Part shown: in pieces, positions 41,650 to 49,754 of the stretch
Numbering within the stretch: position 1 is the first letter of the stretch
Layout of the letters: each line of letters starts with the position of its first letter
Assembly (NCBI RefSeq): GCF_013410655.1
Contig: NZ_JACCFP010000001.1
Location: forward strand, 2,565,501 to 2,629,500
DNA: 64,000 nucleotides
DNA from: Nocardioides thalensis
Lineage (GTDB): Bacteria; Actinomycetota; Actinomycetes; Propionibacteriales; Nocardioidaceae
Reading direction: 5' to 3'
Position numbers and translations under genes: made by a program
Notes under the pieces: model-generated
Told to the model about the DNA's origin: nothing
Seen by the model: only the letters and a program-made list of their open reading frames with translations
Database searches by the model: none

Positions 41650-42562
41650 ACGCGGCGGGGACACCCAGTAGCAGCAGATCGTGCGCGACTCGTCCCGGTT
41701 CGTCCCGGAGCTCGCGAGTGGTGCACCGGACGACGATGCGCGGGGGAGACGTGAGCGCGCGCTGCCTGGCCAGGTCGTCCTCCCAATGCTCCACGTCCAT
41801 GTGGAAGCCGCCATCGACCTCGAGGACGAGCGTGCGCCCGTCGGGCAGACGCCACTCGCAGTCGGTGAATCGCAGACGCCCTTGGGAATCGCGGCGCCGC
41901 ACTTGTCGATCCGGGGGTTTGATGCCGAACCGCTTGCACATGCGCTTCACGTCGAGCTCCCCCACGGAGTGGGCTCCTCCCGCAATCTCCGCGAGACACT
42001 GCCGGAAGCGAGCCGCGCCGCGAAGCGGCGTGAGCCGATCGATCCACTCGAGCAGCGCTGCAGGCGAGGTGAGCTGCTGCTGGACAGACGCGGCCAGGAT
42101 GCCCTCGGCCGTTCGAGTGGATCGCTGGCGGGAGGCAAACAGGAGGACCGCGGGCTCGTAGCGGCACACAGGCAGTCCTCCCGCGGACCGGCGCAATTCC
42201 TCGAGGTTGCGACGGATCCAGCGGAATCGGATCCCGGTACAGCCGGCCCCGACGTCGGCACCGTGCGGCACCAGGATCGTGACCTCGTCGCGGTGCCAGT
42301 TCCGCAGCCCAGCGACCTCGGCGGCCGTCAGGTCTCCGACCAACGCAGTGTCGCCGCCGTGGAGCACGCCGAGCCACATCATCTGGTCGCGGGACAGCTG
42401 GCCGGTCGTCGTGCCGATGACCGTCGGGGTGAGCTCGATCCACCGCCCCGACGACACGCGGTGCCGGATCGCCCAGCGGTCGATGCCGAGCGCACCCAGT
42501 TGGCCGCGGGTGATGAGACCGCACTGAGCATCGGCCACGCGTCGCCAGTCCTCCCGAGACAT
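41648..42562 (-). CDS. DUF559-like protein (copy 2)
   Basis: 304 aa. N-terminal helix-turn-helix-like domain (QCGLITRGQLGALGIDRWAIRHRVSSGRWIEL, the AbiEi-like pattern) and C-terminal nuclease-like half (LRFTDCEWRLPDGRTLVLEVDGGFHMDVEHWEDDLARQRAL, then RIVVRCTTRELRD). The order E-x-D-G-x-H fits the DUF559/Vsr superfamily of PD-(D/E)xK folds. Bracketed by two hairpins with identical 20-bp stems, copy B at its stop and copy C 54 bp before its start. The same bracket design surrounds DUF559 copy 1 at 26353. Function unknown. Confidence 0.75.
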   Translation of the reverse strand: MSREDWRRVADAQCGLITRGQLGALGIDRWAIRHRVSSGRWIELTPTVIGTTTGQLSRDQMMWLGVLHGGDTALVGDLTAAEVAGLRNWHRDEVTILVPHGADVGAGCTGIRFRWIRRNLEELRRSAGGLPVCRYEPAVLLFASRQRSTRTAEGILAASVQQQLTSPAALLEWIDRLTPLRGAARFRQCLAEIAGGAHSVGELDVKRMCKRFGIKPPDRQVRRRDSQGRLRFTDCEWRLPDGRTLVLEVDGGFHMDVEHWEDDLARQRALTSPPRIVVRCTTRELRDEPGRVAHDLLLLGVPAA

Positions 42563-42615
42563 GGAAGCAGGGTGCCCGAAACGGAGGAGTGGTGCTCCGG
42601 TCCTCCACAGGCCCG

Positions 42616-42663
42616 AGTCGGCCGGGTGAGAGTGACGTATAGGTCACTCTCACCCGGCCGACC
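42616..42663 (-). terminator. 48-bp hairpin, copy C (end of M3 peptidase gene)
   Basis: A 20-bp perfect stem, GTCGGCCGGGTGAGAGTGAC (42617-42636) with its complement at 42643-42662, and a 6-nt loop GTATAG. It lies 6 bp after the peptidase stop. It differs from copy B only in the loop and one terminal base. No U-tract. Confidence 0.87.
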
Positions 42664-42668
42664 CGCGG

Positions 42669-44699
42669 TCAGGCCAGGCCGCGGCGCTCCAGGAGCGGCT
42701 CGATCGGGGCGGGACGGCCACGCCACTCGCGGTAGGACTCGAGCGGGTCGCGGGTGCCGCCGATGCCGATCACGTAGCGTCGGTAGAGGTCGCCGTTCTC
42801 GCGGGTCAGGCCGCCGCTCTCCTTGAACCAGGCGACGGTGTCGGCGTCGAGCACCTCGCTCCAGATGTAGGAGTAGTACGCCGCCGCGTAGCCCGACGAG
42901 AACGAGTGCGCGAAGTACGGCGTCGAGTAGCGCGCGGGCACCGCCGGGTTGTCGAGCCCGACCGCGGCGAGCGCCTTCGCCTCGAAGTCCGCGACGGCGT
43001 CGACGTCGGTCGGCACCTCGTCCGCGGACAGCTCGTGCCAGGCGAGGTCGAGCAGCGCGGCCGCGAGGTACTCCGACGTACCGAACCCCTCGTTGAACAC
43101 CGCCGAGGCCTCGAGCCGCTCGATCACCTCGGCCGGGATCGGCTCACCGGTCTCGTGGTGCACGGCGTAATTGGCCAGCACCTCGGGCCACAGCATCCAC
43201 ATCTCGTTGACCTGCGACGGGTACTCGACGAAGTCGCGGAAGACGTTGGTGCCCGAGAATTTCGGGTACGTCGCCCGCCCCAGCAGCCCGTGCAGCGCGT
43301 GCCCGAACTCGTGGAAGAACGTGGTGGTCTCGTCGAACGTCAGCAGCGTCGGCTCGCCCTCGGCCGGCTTGGGGACGTTGAGGTTGTTGACCACGATCGC
43401 GGTGTCGATGCCGAGCAGCTGCGACTGGTCGACGAAGCTGTTCATCCAGGCGCCCCCGCGCTTGGAGTCCCGCGTGTAGAGGTCGAGCAGGTAGAGCCCA
43501 ACGGGCGTCCCGTCCTCCTCGTGCACCTCGAAGACCCGGACGTCGGGGTGGTAGCCCTCGAGGTCCTCGCGCTCGGTGAACGTGATGCCGTAGAGCCGGT
43601 TGGCCGCGAAGAAGATCCCGTCCTTCAGCACCCGGTCGGCCTCGAACCACGGCCGGAGCGCGCCCAGGTCGACGTCGTACTTCGCGGCCCGCACCTTGCC
43701 CGCGTAGAAGGCCCAGTCGTGCGCCTCGATCGGGAACCCGGCCTCCTCGGAGAGGGCCTCCTGCTCGGCGCGGGCGTTGGCCGCGGCGGGAGCGGCGAGC
43801 CGCTCGAGCATCGCGCGTACGGCGGCCGGGGTCCCGGCCGTGTTGTCCGCGGTGACCACCGCAGCGTGGTTGTCGAAGCCCAGCAGCCGGGCGCGCTCGG
43901 CGCGCAGGCGCAGGATGTCGAGCAGGATCGCCCGGGTGTCGTGATCGTTGCCGCGGCTCCCCCGCGCGCGCTGCGCGACGGCCAGGCGGCGCCGTACGTC
44001 GCGATCGGTCAGCGAGGCCAGGTGCGGGTGGCCGGTGGGCAGCACGAGGGTCAGCAGGTACTTGCCGTCGAGTCCGCGCGCCTCCGCCGCGGCGGCGGCA
44101 GCGGAGATCTCCCCCGGGGTCAGGCCGTCGAGCTCGGTTGCGTCGTCGATGACGACGGCCAGGTCGTTGCTGTCGGCCTGGAGCGCGATCTCGAACGCGG
44201 TCTCCTGCGAGGAGATGGCGGCGTTGAGCTCCTTCAGTCTGGCCTTGTCGTCGTCGCCGAGCGCGGCGCCGGCGAGGGTGAACTCGGTGACGTAGCGCTC
44301 GACGAGGTAGCGCGACTCGGGGTCGAGGGCCTCCCGGGCGTCGTGGACCGCCTGCAGGCGGGCGAACAGGGCCGAGTCCAGGAGGATCGCGTCGCCGTGA
44401 GCGGCGAGCTTGGGCGCGTACTCGGCGCGGATCGCGTCGATCTTGTCGTTGCTGTCGGCTCCGGCCTTGTTGCCGAGCACCCGGAGCACCCGCTGGAGGG
44501 CGGTGCCGCTCTCCTCGAGCGGCTTCAGCGTGTTGTCGAACGTCGGCTCGCCCGGGTTGCCGGTGATCGCCTGCACGGCGCCGAGCTGCGAGGCCATCGC
44601 CGCGTCCAGCGCGGGCCCGTAGTCGTCGTCGGTGATGTCCGCGAACCGCGGGAGCTGGTAGGGCAGGTCACTGGACTTCAGCAGCGCATCAAGGCTCAC
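42669..44699 (-). CDS. M3-family metallopeptidase (peptidyl-dipeptidase Dcp/oligopeptidase A)
   Basis: 676 residues. The thimet-oligopeptidase zinc motif HEFGH (His463 to His467, in TTFFHEFGHALHGLL) is present with the downstream Glu in NEMWMLWPE region. A mostly helical N-terminal half precedes it. Cytoplasmic, no signal. It degrades short peptides, Dcp-like. GTG 44699 is favoured (AGGG 8 nt upstream) over GTG 44708, which abuts that AGGG. Twelve bp downstream of the HMG-CoA reductase on its 5' side, both on the minus strand; cotranscription possible. Confidence 0.92.
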   Translation of the reverse strand: MSLDALLKSSDLPYQLPRFADITDDDYGPALDAAMASQLGAVQAITGNPGEPTFDNTLKPLEESGTALQRVLRVLGNKAGADSNDKIDAIRAEYAPKLAAHGDAILLDSALFARLQAVHDAREALDPESRYLVERYVTEFTLAGAALGDDDKARLKELNAAISSQETAFEIALQADSNDLAVVIDDATELDGLTPGEISAAAAAAEARGLDGKYLLTLVLPTGHPHLASLTDRDVRRRLAVAQRARGSRGNDHDTRAILLDILRLRAERARLLGFDNHAAVVTADNTAGTPAAVRAMLERLAAPAAANARAEQEALSEEAGFPIEAHDWAFYAGKVRAAKYDVDLGALRPWFEADRVLKDGIFFAANRLYGITFTEREDLEGYHPDVRVFEVHEEDGTPVGLYLLDLYTRDSKRGGAWMNSFVDQSQLLGIDTAIVVNNLNVPKPAEGEPTLLTFDETTTFFHEFGHALHGLLGRATYPKFSGTNVFRDFVEYPSQVNEMWMLWPEVLANYAVHHETGEPIPAEVIERLEASAVFNEGFGTSEYLAAALLDLAWHELSADEVPTDVDAVADFEAKALAAVGLDNPAVPARYSTPYFAHSFSSGYAAAYYSYIWSEVLDADTVAWFKESGGLTRENGDLYRRYVIGIGGTRDPLESYREWRGRPAPIEPLLERRGLA

Positions 44700-44720
44700 G
44701 CGGCCCACCCTAGAGAACGG

Positions 44721-45893
44721 TCAAGGGCGGTTGCGACCCAGATTGTCGTGCGCCTCGACCCACTCCTCCGCCACCACGGCCGAGCCCAGCGACAGCTCGC
44801 CCGCAAGGACCGTGGCGGCGATGATCTCGGCCAGCTTGCGTACCCCACCGGCGCCGTAGCAGCCGAGCAGCTCGAGGCACTCCCGTTGCGTCGCCAGCCC
44901 GGTGCCGCCGCCGTACGTCGCGATGATCAACGACGGGATCGTGATCGAGGTGTAGAGGTCGCCGTTCGGCAGCAGCTCGGAGAAGCCGTAGAGGGCCGAG
45001 CTCTCCGCGACGTTGGCGACGTCCTGGCCGGTGGCGATGAACATGGCCGTGATGCCGTTGGCGGAGTGGTTGCCGTTGTTGTTGGTCACCGACATGAACG
45101 CGCCGAGCTGGCCGCGGAGCCGGGCCGCCCACAGCTTGTCGGTCGTGACGTTCATGTGCTCCTCGACCAGCGCGGCCGGGAGCGTGATCTCGGCGACCAC
45201 CCTCTTGCCGCGGGTGTGCAGCATGTTGACGACCGACGTCTTCTTGTCGGTCGCGAACTGGCCCTCGAGCAGGAAGTGCAGCTCGCCCGGGTAGTTCTGC
45301 TTGATCCACGCGCAGGCGGCGAACGTCGCCTTCCCGGTCATGTTCTGGCCGGCCGCGTCGCCGGTCGTGTAGTTGAACCGGGTGTAGAGGAGCTTGGACA
45401 CCGAGAACTTCTGGATCTCGACCAGCCGGCCCGACCTCGTCGTGGTCTGCGCGGCCGCCGCGATCTCGTCGAAGTGCTCGTCGAGCCAGGCCGAGAACGC
45501 CTTGGCCTCGCGGGCGCTGTCGAAGCTGAAGACCGGGGCCCGCTGCATCTTGTCGTCGAGCACCGTGGTGGTGATGCCGCCCGCCTCGCGGGTCAGCTTC
45601 ATGCCGCGGGAGTACGACGCGACGAGCGTGCCCTCCGTGGTGGCCAGCGGCACCAGGAACTCCCCCTGCGCGTGCTCGCCGTTGACGAGCAGCGGCCCGG
45701 CCAGCCCGATCGGCACCTGCGCGACGCCGATGAAGTTCTCGATGTTGCCCGGCAGCGTCCCGGAGTCGAGCGAGTACGACGCCACGTGCTCGAGGGTGCT
45801 GTCGGTGTGCTCGCGCACCAGCTCATGGCGTGCCTTGATGGCGGCTGCCGAGTAGTCGTCGTCGCGGTCGCGCGGGATCCTCAGGTCGGACAT
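44721..45893 (-). CDS. HMG-CoA reductase (hydroxymethylglutaryl-CoA reductase)
   Basis: Reduces HMG-CoA to mevalonate. 390 aa. Class I-like motifs: ENFIGVAQVPIGLAGPLL, catalytic Glu87 in ATTEGTLVAS, TGDAAGQNMTGKAT for cofactor and substrate, and NNNGNHSANGI near the C-terminal half. No membrane anchor, as usual for bacterial forms. No other mevalonate gene (HMG-CoA synthase, mevalonate kinase, decarboxylase) is in the window, so a linked mevalonate cluster is absent here. The ATG lies 19 bp below a four-unit 41-bp tandem array that occupies its upstream region. Confidence 0.9.
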   Translation of the reverse strand: MSDLRIPRDRDDDYSAAAIKARHELVREHTDSTLEHVASYSLDSGTLPGNIENFIGVAQVPIGLAGPLLVNGEHAQGEFLVPLATTEGTLVASYSRGMKLTREAGGITTTVLDDKMQRAPVFSFDSAREAKAFSAWLDEHFDEIAAAAQTTTRSGRLVEIQKFSVSKLLYTRFNYTTGDAAGQNMTGKATFAACAWIKQNYPGELHFLLEGQFATDKKTSVVNMLHTRGKRVVAEITLPAALVEEHMNVTTDKLWAARLRGQLGAFMSVTNNNGNHSANGITAMFIATGQDVANVAESSALYGFSELLPNGDLYTSITIPSLIIATYGGGTGLATQRECLELLGCYGAGGVRKLAEIIAATVLAGELSLGSAVVAEEWVEAHDNLGRNRP

Positions 45894-45911
45894 GCGGAGA
45901 AGTATTGCTGC

Positions 45912-46088
45912 CGCCGGTGGTCGAGGTGCGAGGCCGCCCGCGGCCGAGACGTCGCCGGTGGTTGAGGCGCGAGGCCGCCCGCGGCCGAGACGTCGCCGGT
46001 GGTTGAGGCGCGAGGCCGCCCGCGGCCGAGACGTCGCCGGTGGTTGAGGTGCGAGGCCGCCCGCGGCCGAGCCTCGAAACCTCCGGCG
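45912..46088. repeat. 41-bp tandem repeat array (four units) with terminal palindrome
   Basis: Units start with CGCCGGTGG at 45912, 45953, 45994 and 46035, an exact 41-bp period; each contains CGAGGCCGCCCGCGGCCGA. The last unit continues into CCTCGAAACCTCCGGCG, completing an imperfect palindrome with CGCCGG ends, the same 54-bp form found alone at 48558. It lies between the tdk stop (adjacent) and the HMG-CoA reductase ATG (19 bp). Confidence 0.9.
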
Positions 46089-46745
46089 CTACGAGCCGAA
46101 CGGGAGCGGGTCCGGTGCGAGTGACACAGCTCGCGCCCTCGCCGCCGTGAGCCCCCGCCGGTGGTGCTGCCGGCAGAGCACCTCGTAGGCCACCTCCGGC
46201 GGCGGCCCATCGGCGGTCTCGACGTCGCCGACGACGATGACCTCGCCCTCGGTGACCATCACGCCGTCCTCGGTGCGGGCGTTGTGGGTGGCGCGCTTGC
46301 CGCACCAGCACAGCGCCTCGACCTGGAGCACCTCGGTGCGGTCGGCGAGCTCGACCAGACGGGCGGACCCCGGGAACAGCCGGGTGCGGAAGTCGGTGAG
46401 GATCCCGAAGCAGAACACGTCGATCTGGAGCTCGTCGACGATCTTGGCGAGCTGGTCGATCTGCTCGGCGGTGTAGAACTGCGCCTCGTCGCACACGAAG
46501 TAGTCGATCCGCGCCCCCTGGGTGAGCGCCTCGACGGTGTAGCGCCAGAAGTCCAGCTCAGGCGTGACCTCCTCCGCGTTCTGGGTGAGGCCCAGCCGGG
46601 AGGACACCAGCGCGACGCCCGCGCGGTCGTGCGAGGTGAACAGGCGGCCGATCCGGCCGCGCGCGGCGTGGTTGTGGTTGGTCTGGAGGGCCAGCGTCGA
46701 CTTGCCCGCGTCCATCGTGCCCGTCCAGAAGGTCAGCTCCGCCAC
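46089..46745 (-). CDS. tdk: Thymidine kinase (class II)
   Basis: Salvage of thymidine to dTMP. 218 residues. P-loop GTMDAGKST (9-17), Walker B VCDEAQF, LGLTQNAEEVTP lid region, and a zinc site from CWCGKRATHN and CRQHH, typical of type II thymidine kinase. GTG start 46745. Its TAG directly abuts the 41-bp repeat array, which may serve as terminator. No nucleotide-salvage neighbours. Confidence 0.94.
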   Translation of the reverse strand: MAELTFWTGTMDAGKSTLALQTNHNHAARGRIGRLFTSHDRAGVALVSSRLGLTQNAEEVTPELDFWRYTVEALTQGARIDYFVCDEAQFYTAEQIDQLAKIVDELQIDVFCFGILTDFRTRLFPGSARLVELADRTEVLQVEALCWCGKRATHNARTEDGVMVTEGEVIVVGDVETADGPPPEVAYEVLCRQHHRRGLTAARARAVSLAPDPLPFGS

Positions 46746-46764
46746 GCGGTGAATCGTGCCAGAC

Positions 46765-47955
46765 CTACTCGGGACGCTCCGTGCTGGTCGTCTCGGACGG
46801 TTCCACCTCCACCGCCTCCTCCTCGGCCACCTGCGCGTCTCCCGACGCGAACGCGGCCATCGTCATCAGCCCGCCCGTCGGCACCGACACCCAGCCGTCC
46901 TCGGGGTTGATCTCGGCCACCTCGGTGCAATCCCCCGAGGGAACCTGGCACTTCATCAGCCGGAGGAGCCCGCGGTCGTCAGCCTCGGCCACAACCATCA
47001 ATGTCGCCTCGTCGAGCCAGTCGAAGCCCATCCCCTCGGGGGTGCCGCCGAGGTCGAGCATGACCTGCCGCCCGGTGCCCACCTCCCACACCGCAGGCAG
47101 CTCCATGCTGGACGCCCAGGTGGCATCGGGCGAGAGCACCGCGACCTCACCGACGTCGGCATGGCCGAGGAGCACGTCCCCGTCGGCGTCGACAACGTCC
47201 GTTCCGCGGTCGCCGCCGTCCTCGTCCTCGATCCAGTTCACGGCAAGGCCGTTCTCAGCCGCGACCACCAGGGTCAGGCCGTCCCCCTGGCTGATCGGGC
47301 GCGACTCCCCGCTGCCGAGGTCGGTGGCGACCATGGCCCCACCGTCCAGCCAGTACGCCGTGCTTCCGTCGAGCGCAAGGAACATCGACATCCCTTGCAC
47401 GCCGGGGTGGTCGGGGTCGGCGTGCGCCTCGAACGTGTCCCGGTCACCGGTCGCCATGTCGAGGACGACGAACCGCTGGTCGCCCTTGTCACCCTCGACC
47501 CAGCCAACGAGCGTGCCGTCGCTGTCGGCGACCAACGCGCCGTACGGGCTCTGGGCCGCCTCGCCGACCTGCACGCTCGCGCGGCCGTCGAAGGTGTAGA
47601 CGTCACCATCGCGATTGGCGTAGACCACGCCCTCCGTCGTCCGGCCGAGCGTCGTCACCTCGACGCCCAGGTCATAGGTCCGGTCCGGCGTGCGGAGCGT
47701 GCTGCCCTGGGCCCACATCGGCACGTCGGTGGCGAGCTCGCTGTCGGCGACCTCCGTCTCGTCGCCGCCCTGGGTCAGCACGACGGCGGTCGTCACGACC
47801 GCAGCGGCGGCCAGCCCGGCCGCGCCGACCACGAGCCGGCGGCGCCGTACGGCCTTGTCGCCGTCGCGGTAGATCGTGTCGAGGTCGGGGGTGGCGAAGT
47901 CCACCCCGGCTGCCTCAGCCGCATCGTCCATGAGGGTCTTCAGCTTCTCGGTCAT
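46765..47955 (-). CDS. Membrane-anchored partner of SigE-family sigma factor, copy 2
   Basis: 396 aa. Short cytosolic N-terminus (MTEKLKTLMDDAAEAAGVDF), basic RRRR stop, one membrane helix (VVGAAGLAAAAVVTTAVVL, about residues 42-60), then a beta-propeller-like outer domain with WD40-type strands (VYANRDGDVYTFDGR, VVLDMATGDRDTF). The acidic C-terminus ends EAVEVEPSETTSTERPE. Overlaps the sigma gene by ATGA. Same plan as the protein at 35911, so probably an anti-sigma factor; no classical anti-sigma domain is seen. Confidence 0.75.
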   Translation of the reverse strand: MTEKLKTLMDDAAEAAGVDFATPDLDTIYRDGDKAVRRRRLVVGAAGLAAAAVVTTAVVLTQGGDETEVADSELATDVPMWAQGSTLRTPDRTYDLGVEVTTLGRTTEGVVYANRDGDVYTFDGRASVQVGEAAQSPYGALVADSDGTLVGWVEGDKGDQRFVVLDMATGDRDTFEAHADPDHPGVQGMSMFLALDGSTAYWLDGGAMVATDLGSGESRPISQGDGLTLVVAAENGLAVNWIEDEDGGDRGTDVVDADGDVLLGHADVGEVAVLSPDATWASSMELPAVWEVGTGRQVMLDLGGTPEGMGFDWLDEATLMVVAEADDRGLLRLMKCQVPSGDCTEVAEINPEDGWVSVPTGGLMTMAAFASGDAQVAEEEAVEVEPSETTSTERPE

Positions 47956-48482
47956 GCCGCACCTCCAGTGGGCATCAGGTCGTCGAGGTCCACGGCGTCG
48001 CCCAGCAGGGCGCGCAGCTTCGTGAGCCCGGCCGAGACCTGGCTCTTCACCGTGCCGACCGCGCAGTCCATGGCCGCTGCGGTCTGGGCCTCGGTCATGT
48101 CGTCGTAGAATTGGAGCACGATCGCGGCGCGCTGTCGGGGCGGCAGCTGGGAGAGCGCGTCCATCAGGGCGGCGCGGTCGCTGACGTGATCCGCATGACC
48201 GGCGTGGGCCTGCTCCGGCAGGTGCTCGCTGACCCGCTCGGCGTTCCAGCCCTTGCGCCGGAACCACGTGATCGCGGTGTTGGTGATGACCTTGCGCGTG
48301 TAGGCCTCGGCGTTGGCGGAGTCGCGCAGGCGCGGCCAGGCGACGTAGGTCTTGGTGAGCGCCTCCTGCACGAGGTCCTGCGCCAGGCCGACGTCACCGA
48401 CCATCAGGTACGCCGCACGGTGCAGCGCACCGGAGCGCGCGGCGACGAAGTCCGCGAACGCGGCTCTGTCCCGACCAGCCAT
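47952..48482 (-). CDS. SigE-family ECF-type sigma factor, copy 2
   Basis: 176 aa. Region 2 (LHRAAYLMVGDVGLAQDLVQEALTKTYVAWPRL) and region 4 (LPPRQRAAIVLQFYDDMTEAQTAAAMDCAVGTVKSQ). GGAGG precedes ATG 48482; the upstream ATG 48497 lacks a ribosome site. Paralogous to the sigma at 37128, with the same downstream membrane partner arrangement. Confidence 0.9.
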   Translation of the reverse strand: MAGRDRAAFADFVAARSGALHRAAYLMVGDVGLAQDLVQEALTKTYVAWPRLRDSANAEAYTRKVITNTAITWFRRKGWNAERVSEHLPEQAHAGHADHVSDRAALMDALSQLPPRQRAAIVLQFYDDMTEAQTAAAMDCAVGTVKSQVSAGLTKLRALLGDAVDLDDLMPTGGAA

Positions 48483-48557
48483 CGTGCCTCCGATCATCCG
48501 AGGCCTGTCGCCCCGCTCACCCGCCCAGACGAGATGAGAACACGAAAGGTTCGGCGC

Positions 48558-48611
48558 CGCCGGTGGTTGAGGTGCGAGGCCGGCCACGGCCGAGCCTCGA
48601 AACCTCCGGCG
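48558..48611. repeat. 54-bp palindromic repeat, single copy
   Basis: Runs from CGCCGGTGGTTGAGG to AACCTCCGGCG and folds through CGAGGCCG / CGGCCGAGCCTCG. Same sequence as the last unit of the array at 45912-46088. It ends 2 bp from the stop codon of the gene at 48614, so it may act as terminator. Confidence 0.85.
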
Positions 48612-48613
48612 TC

Positions 48614-49750
48614 TCAATCCAGCAGGACGGGGATGAGCATCTCGGCGGGGGTGAGCGAACCGTGCATGCCGACCAGCCGCTTCTCGTAGGGGAAGCCCTC
48701 GGTCGACATCACGGCGAAGTCGCCATGGCAGGCGACGACCACGTCGCCGATCCGCGGCAGCACGGTCGGGTCGACCCCGCCGAACCAGCCGCGGCCGATC
48801 GCCTCGGCGCGCGTGAGCACGTCGGCGCGCTCGCCCAGCACCTCGCGCCAGGTCGAGACGACGTCGTCGACGGAGCCGCTACGGCAGTAGAGATGGCGGA
48901 ACCGCGCCTCGCCGCCGACCAGGGCGATGCCGCGGCACAGCTCCTCGTCGTCGGCCAGATCGATCCGGCCGTCGGCCGGCACGTCGACCATGCCGTGGTC
49001 GGCGATGACCAGCAGCCGCCGGTCGGGAGGCAGCGCCTCACGCAGCTGCTCGGCCTCGTGGTCGATCATCGCCAGCTGCTGGAGCCATTGGCTCGAGGCG
49101 ACCCCCCAGCGGTGGCCGGTCCAGTCGAGGTCGCCGTCGTAGACGTAGGTGAGCGACGGGCGCGCGCTCGACGCCGCGACCACGGCGGCGATCCGCTCGC
49201 CGACCCGGTCGACACCGACGTAGTCGGCACCTCGGTGGGCCGCCACGGTCAGGCCGCTGCCGTCGAACTCGCGCTTGTTGACCACGCTCACCCGGGTGCC
49301 GGCCGCCTGCATCGCCGCGAACGCCGTCTGGTGGGGCTGCCACTGGAGCGGGTCGACGTCGGCGTCCCACACGAGCGCGTTGAGCAGGTCGCCGGTCGCC
49401 GGCACGCGCGTCGTGAACCCCACGAGCCCGTGCCCGCCGGGCACCAGGCCGGTGCCCAGCGAGGTCAGGCTGGTGGAGGTCGTCGACGGCACGCTCGCGG
49501 TCATCGGGGCGTGGCCGCCCGCCAGCAGCGAGGAGAGGTACGGCGCGGCGTGGCCGTAGCGGTCGAGCAGCTGCGCGCCGAGCCCGTCGATCAGGAACAC
49601 GACGTACGACGCCGCGTCCGGCAGGGCGAGCCCGCTCGGCGTGGTGCCGACCGGCGTGCCGAGGGCCGCCGACACGGCCGGTACGACGTCACCGAGCGAG
49701 CGGTCGCCGTACCTCGGCTCGCAGAAGGGGTCGCTGGACTGCTCGGCCAA
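48614..49750 (-). CDS. Alkaline-phosphatase-superfamily protein (nucleotide pyrophosphatase/PDE type)
   Basis: 378 aa, predicted phosphodiesterase of the type I nucleotide pyrophosphatase family. Metal- and nucleophile-bearing motifs: VVFLIDGLGAQLL, SVPSTTSTSLTSLGTG (Thr/Ser nucleophile), DADVDPL, DHEAEQL and IADHGMVDVPADGRID, then CHGDFAVMSTEG. No signal peptide, hence cytoplasmic. TTG start at 49750, 4 bp after the DUF5998 stop; the two are probably cotranscribed. Substrate unknown. Confidence 0.87.
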   Translation of the reverse strand: MAEQSSDPFCEPRYGDRSLGDVVPAVSAALGTPVGTTPSGLALPDAASYVVFLIDGLGAQLLDRYGHAAPYLSSLLAGGHAPMTASVPSTTSTSLTSLGTGLVPGGHGLVGFTTRVPATGDLLNALVWDADVDPLQWQPHQTAFAAMQAAGTRVSVVNKREFDGSGLTVAAHRGADYVGVDRVGERIAAVVAASSARPSLTYVYDGDLDWTGHRWGVASSQWLQQLAMIDHEAEQLREALPPDRRLLVIADHGMVDVPADGRIDLADDEELCRGIALVGGEARFRHLYCRSGSVDDVVSTWREVLGERADVLTRAEAIGRGWFGGVDPTVLPRIGDVVVACHGDFAVMSTEGFPYEKRLVGMHGSLTPAEMLIPVLLD

Positions 49751-49754
49751 CTCG

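Noticed and set aside
45912..46088. CRISPR array
   Set aside because: Units are contiguous with no unique spacers, and no cas genes are near. The 22-bp arrays at 57640 and 58847 fail for the same reason.
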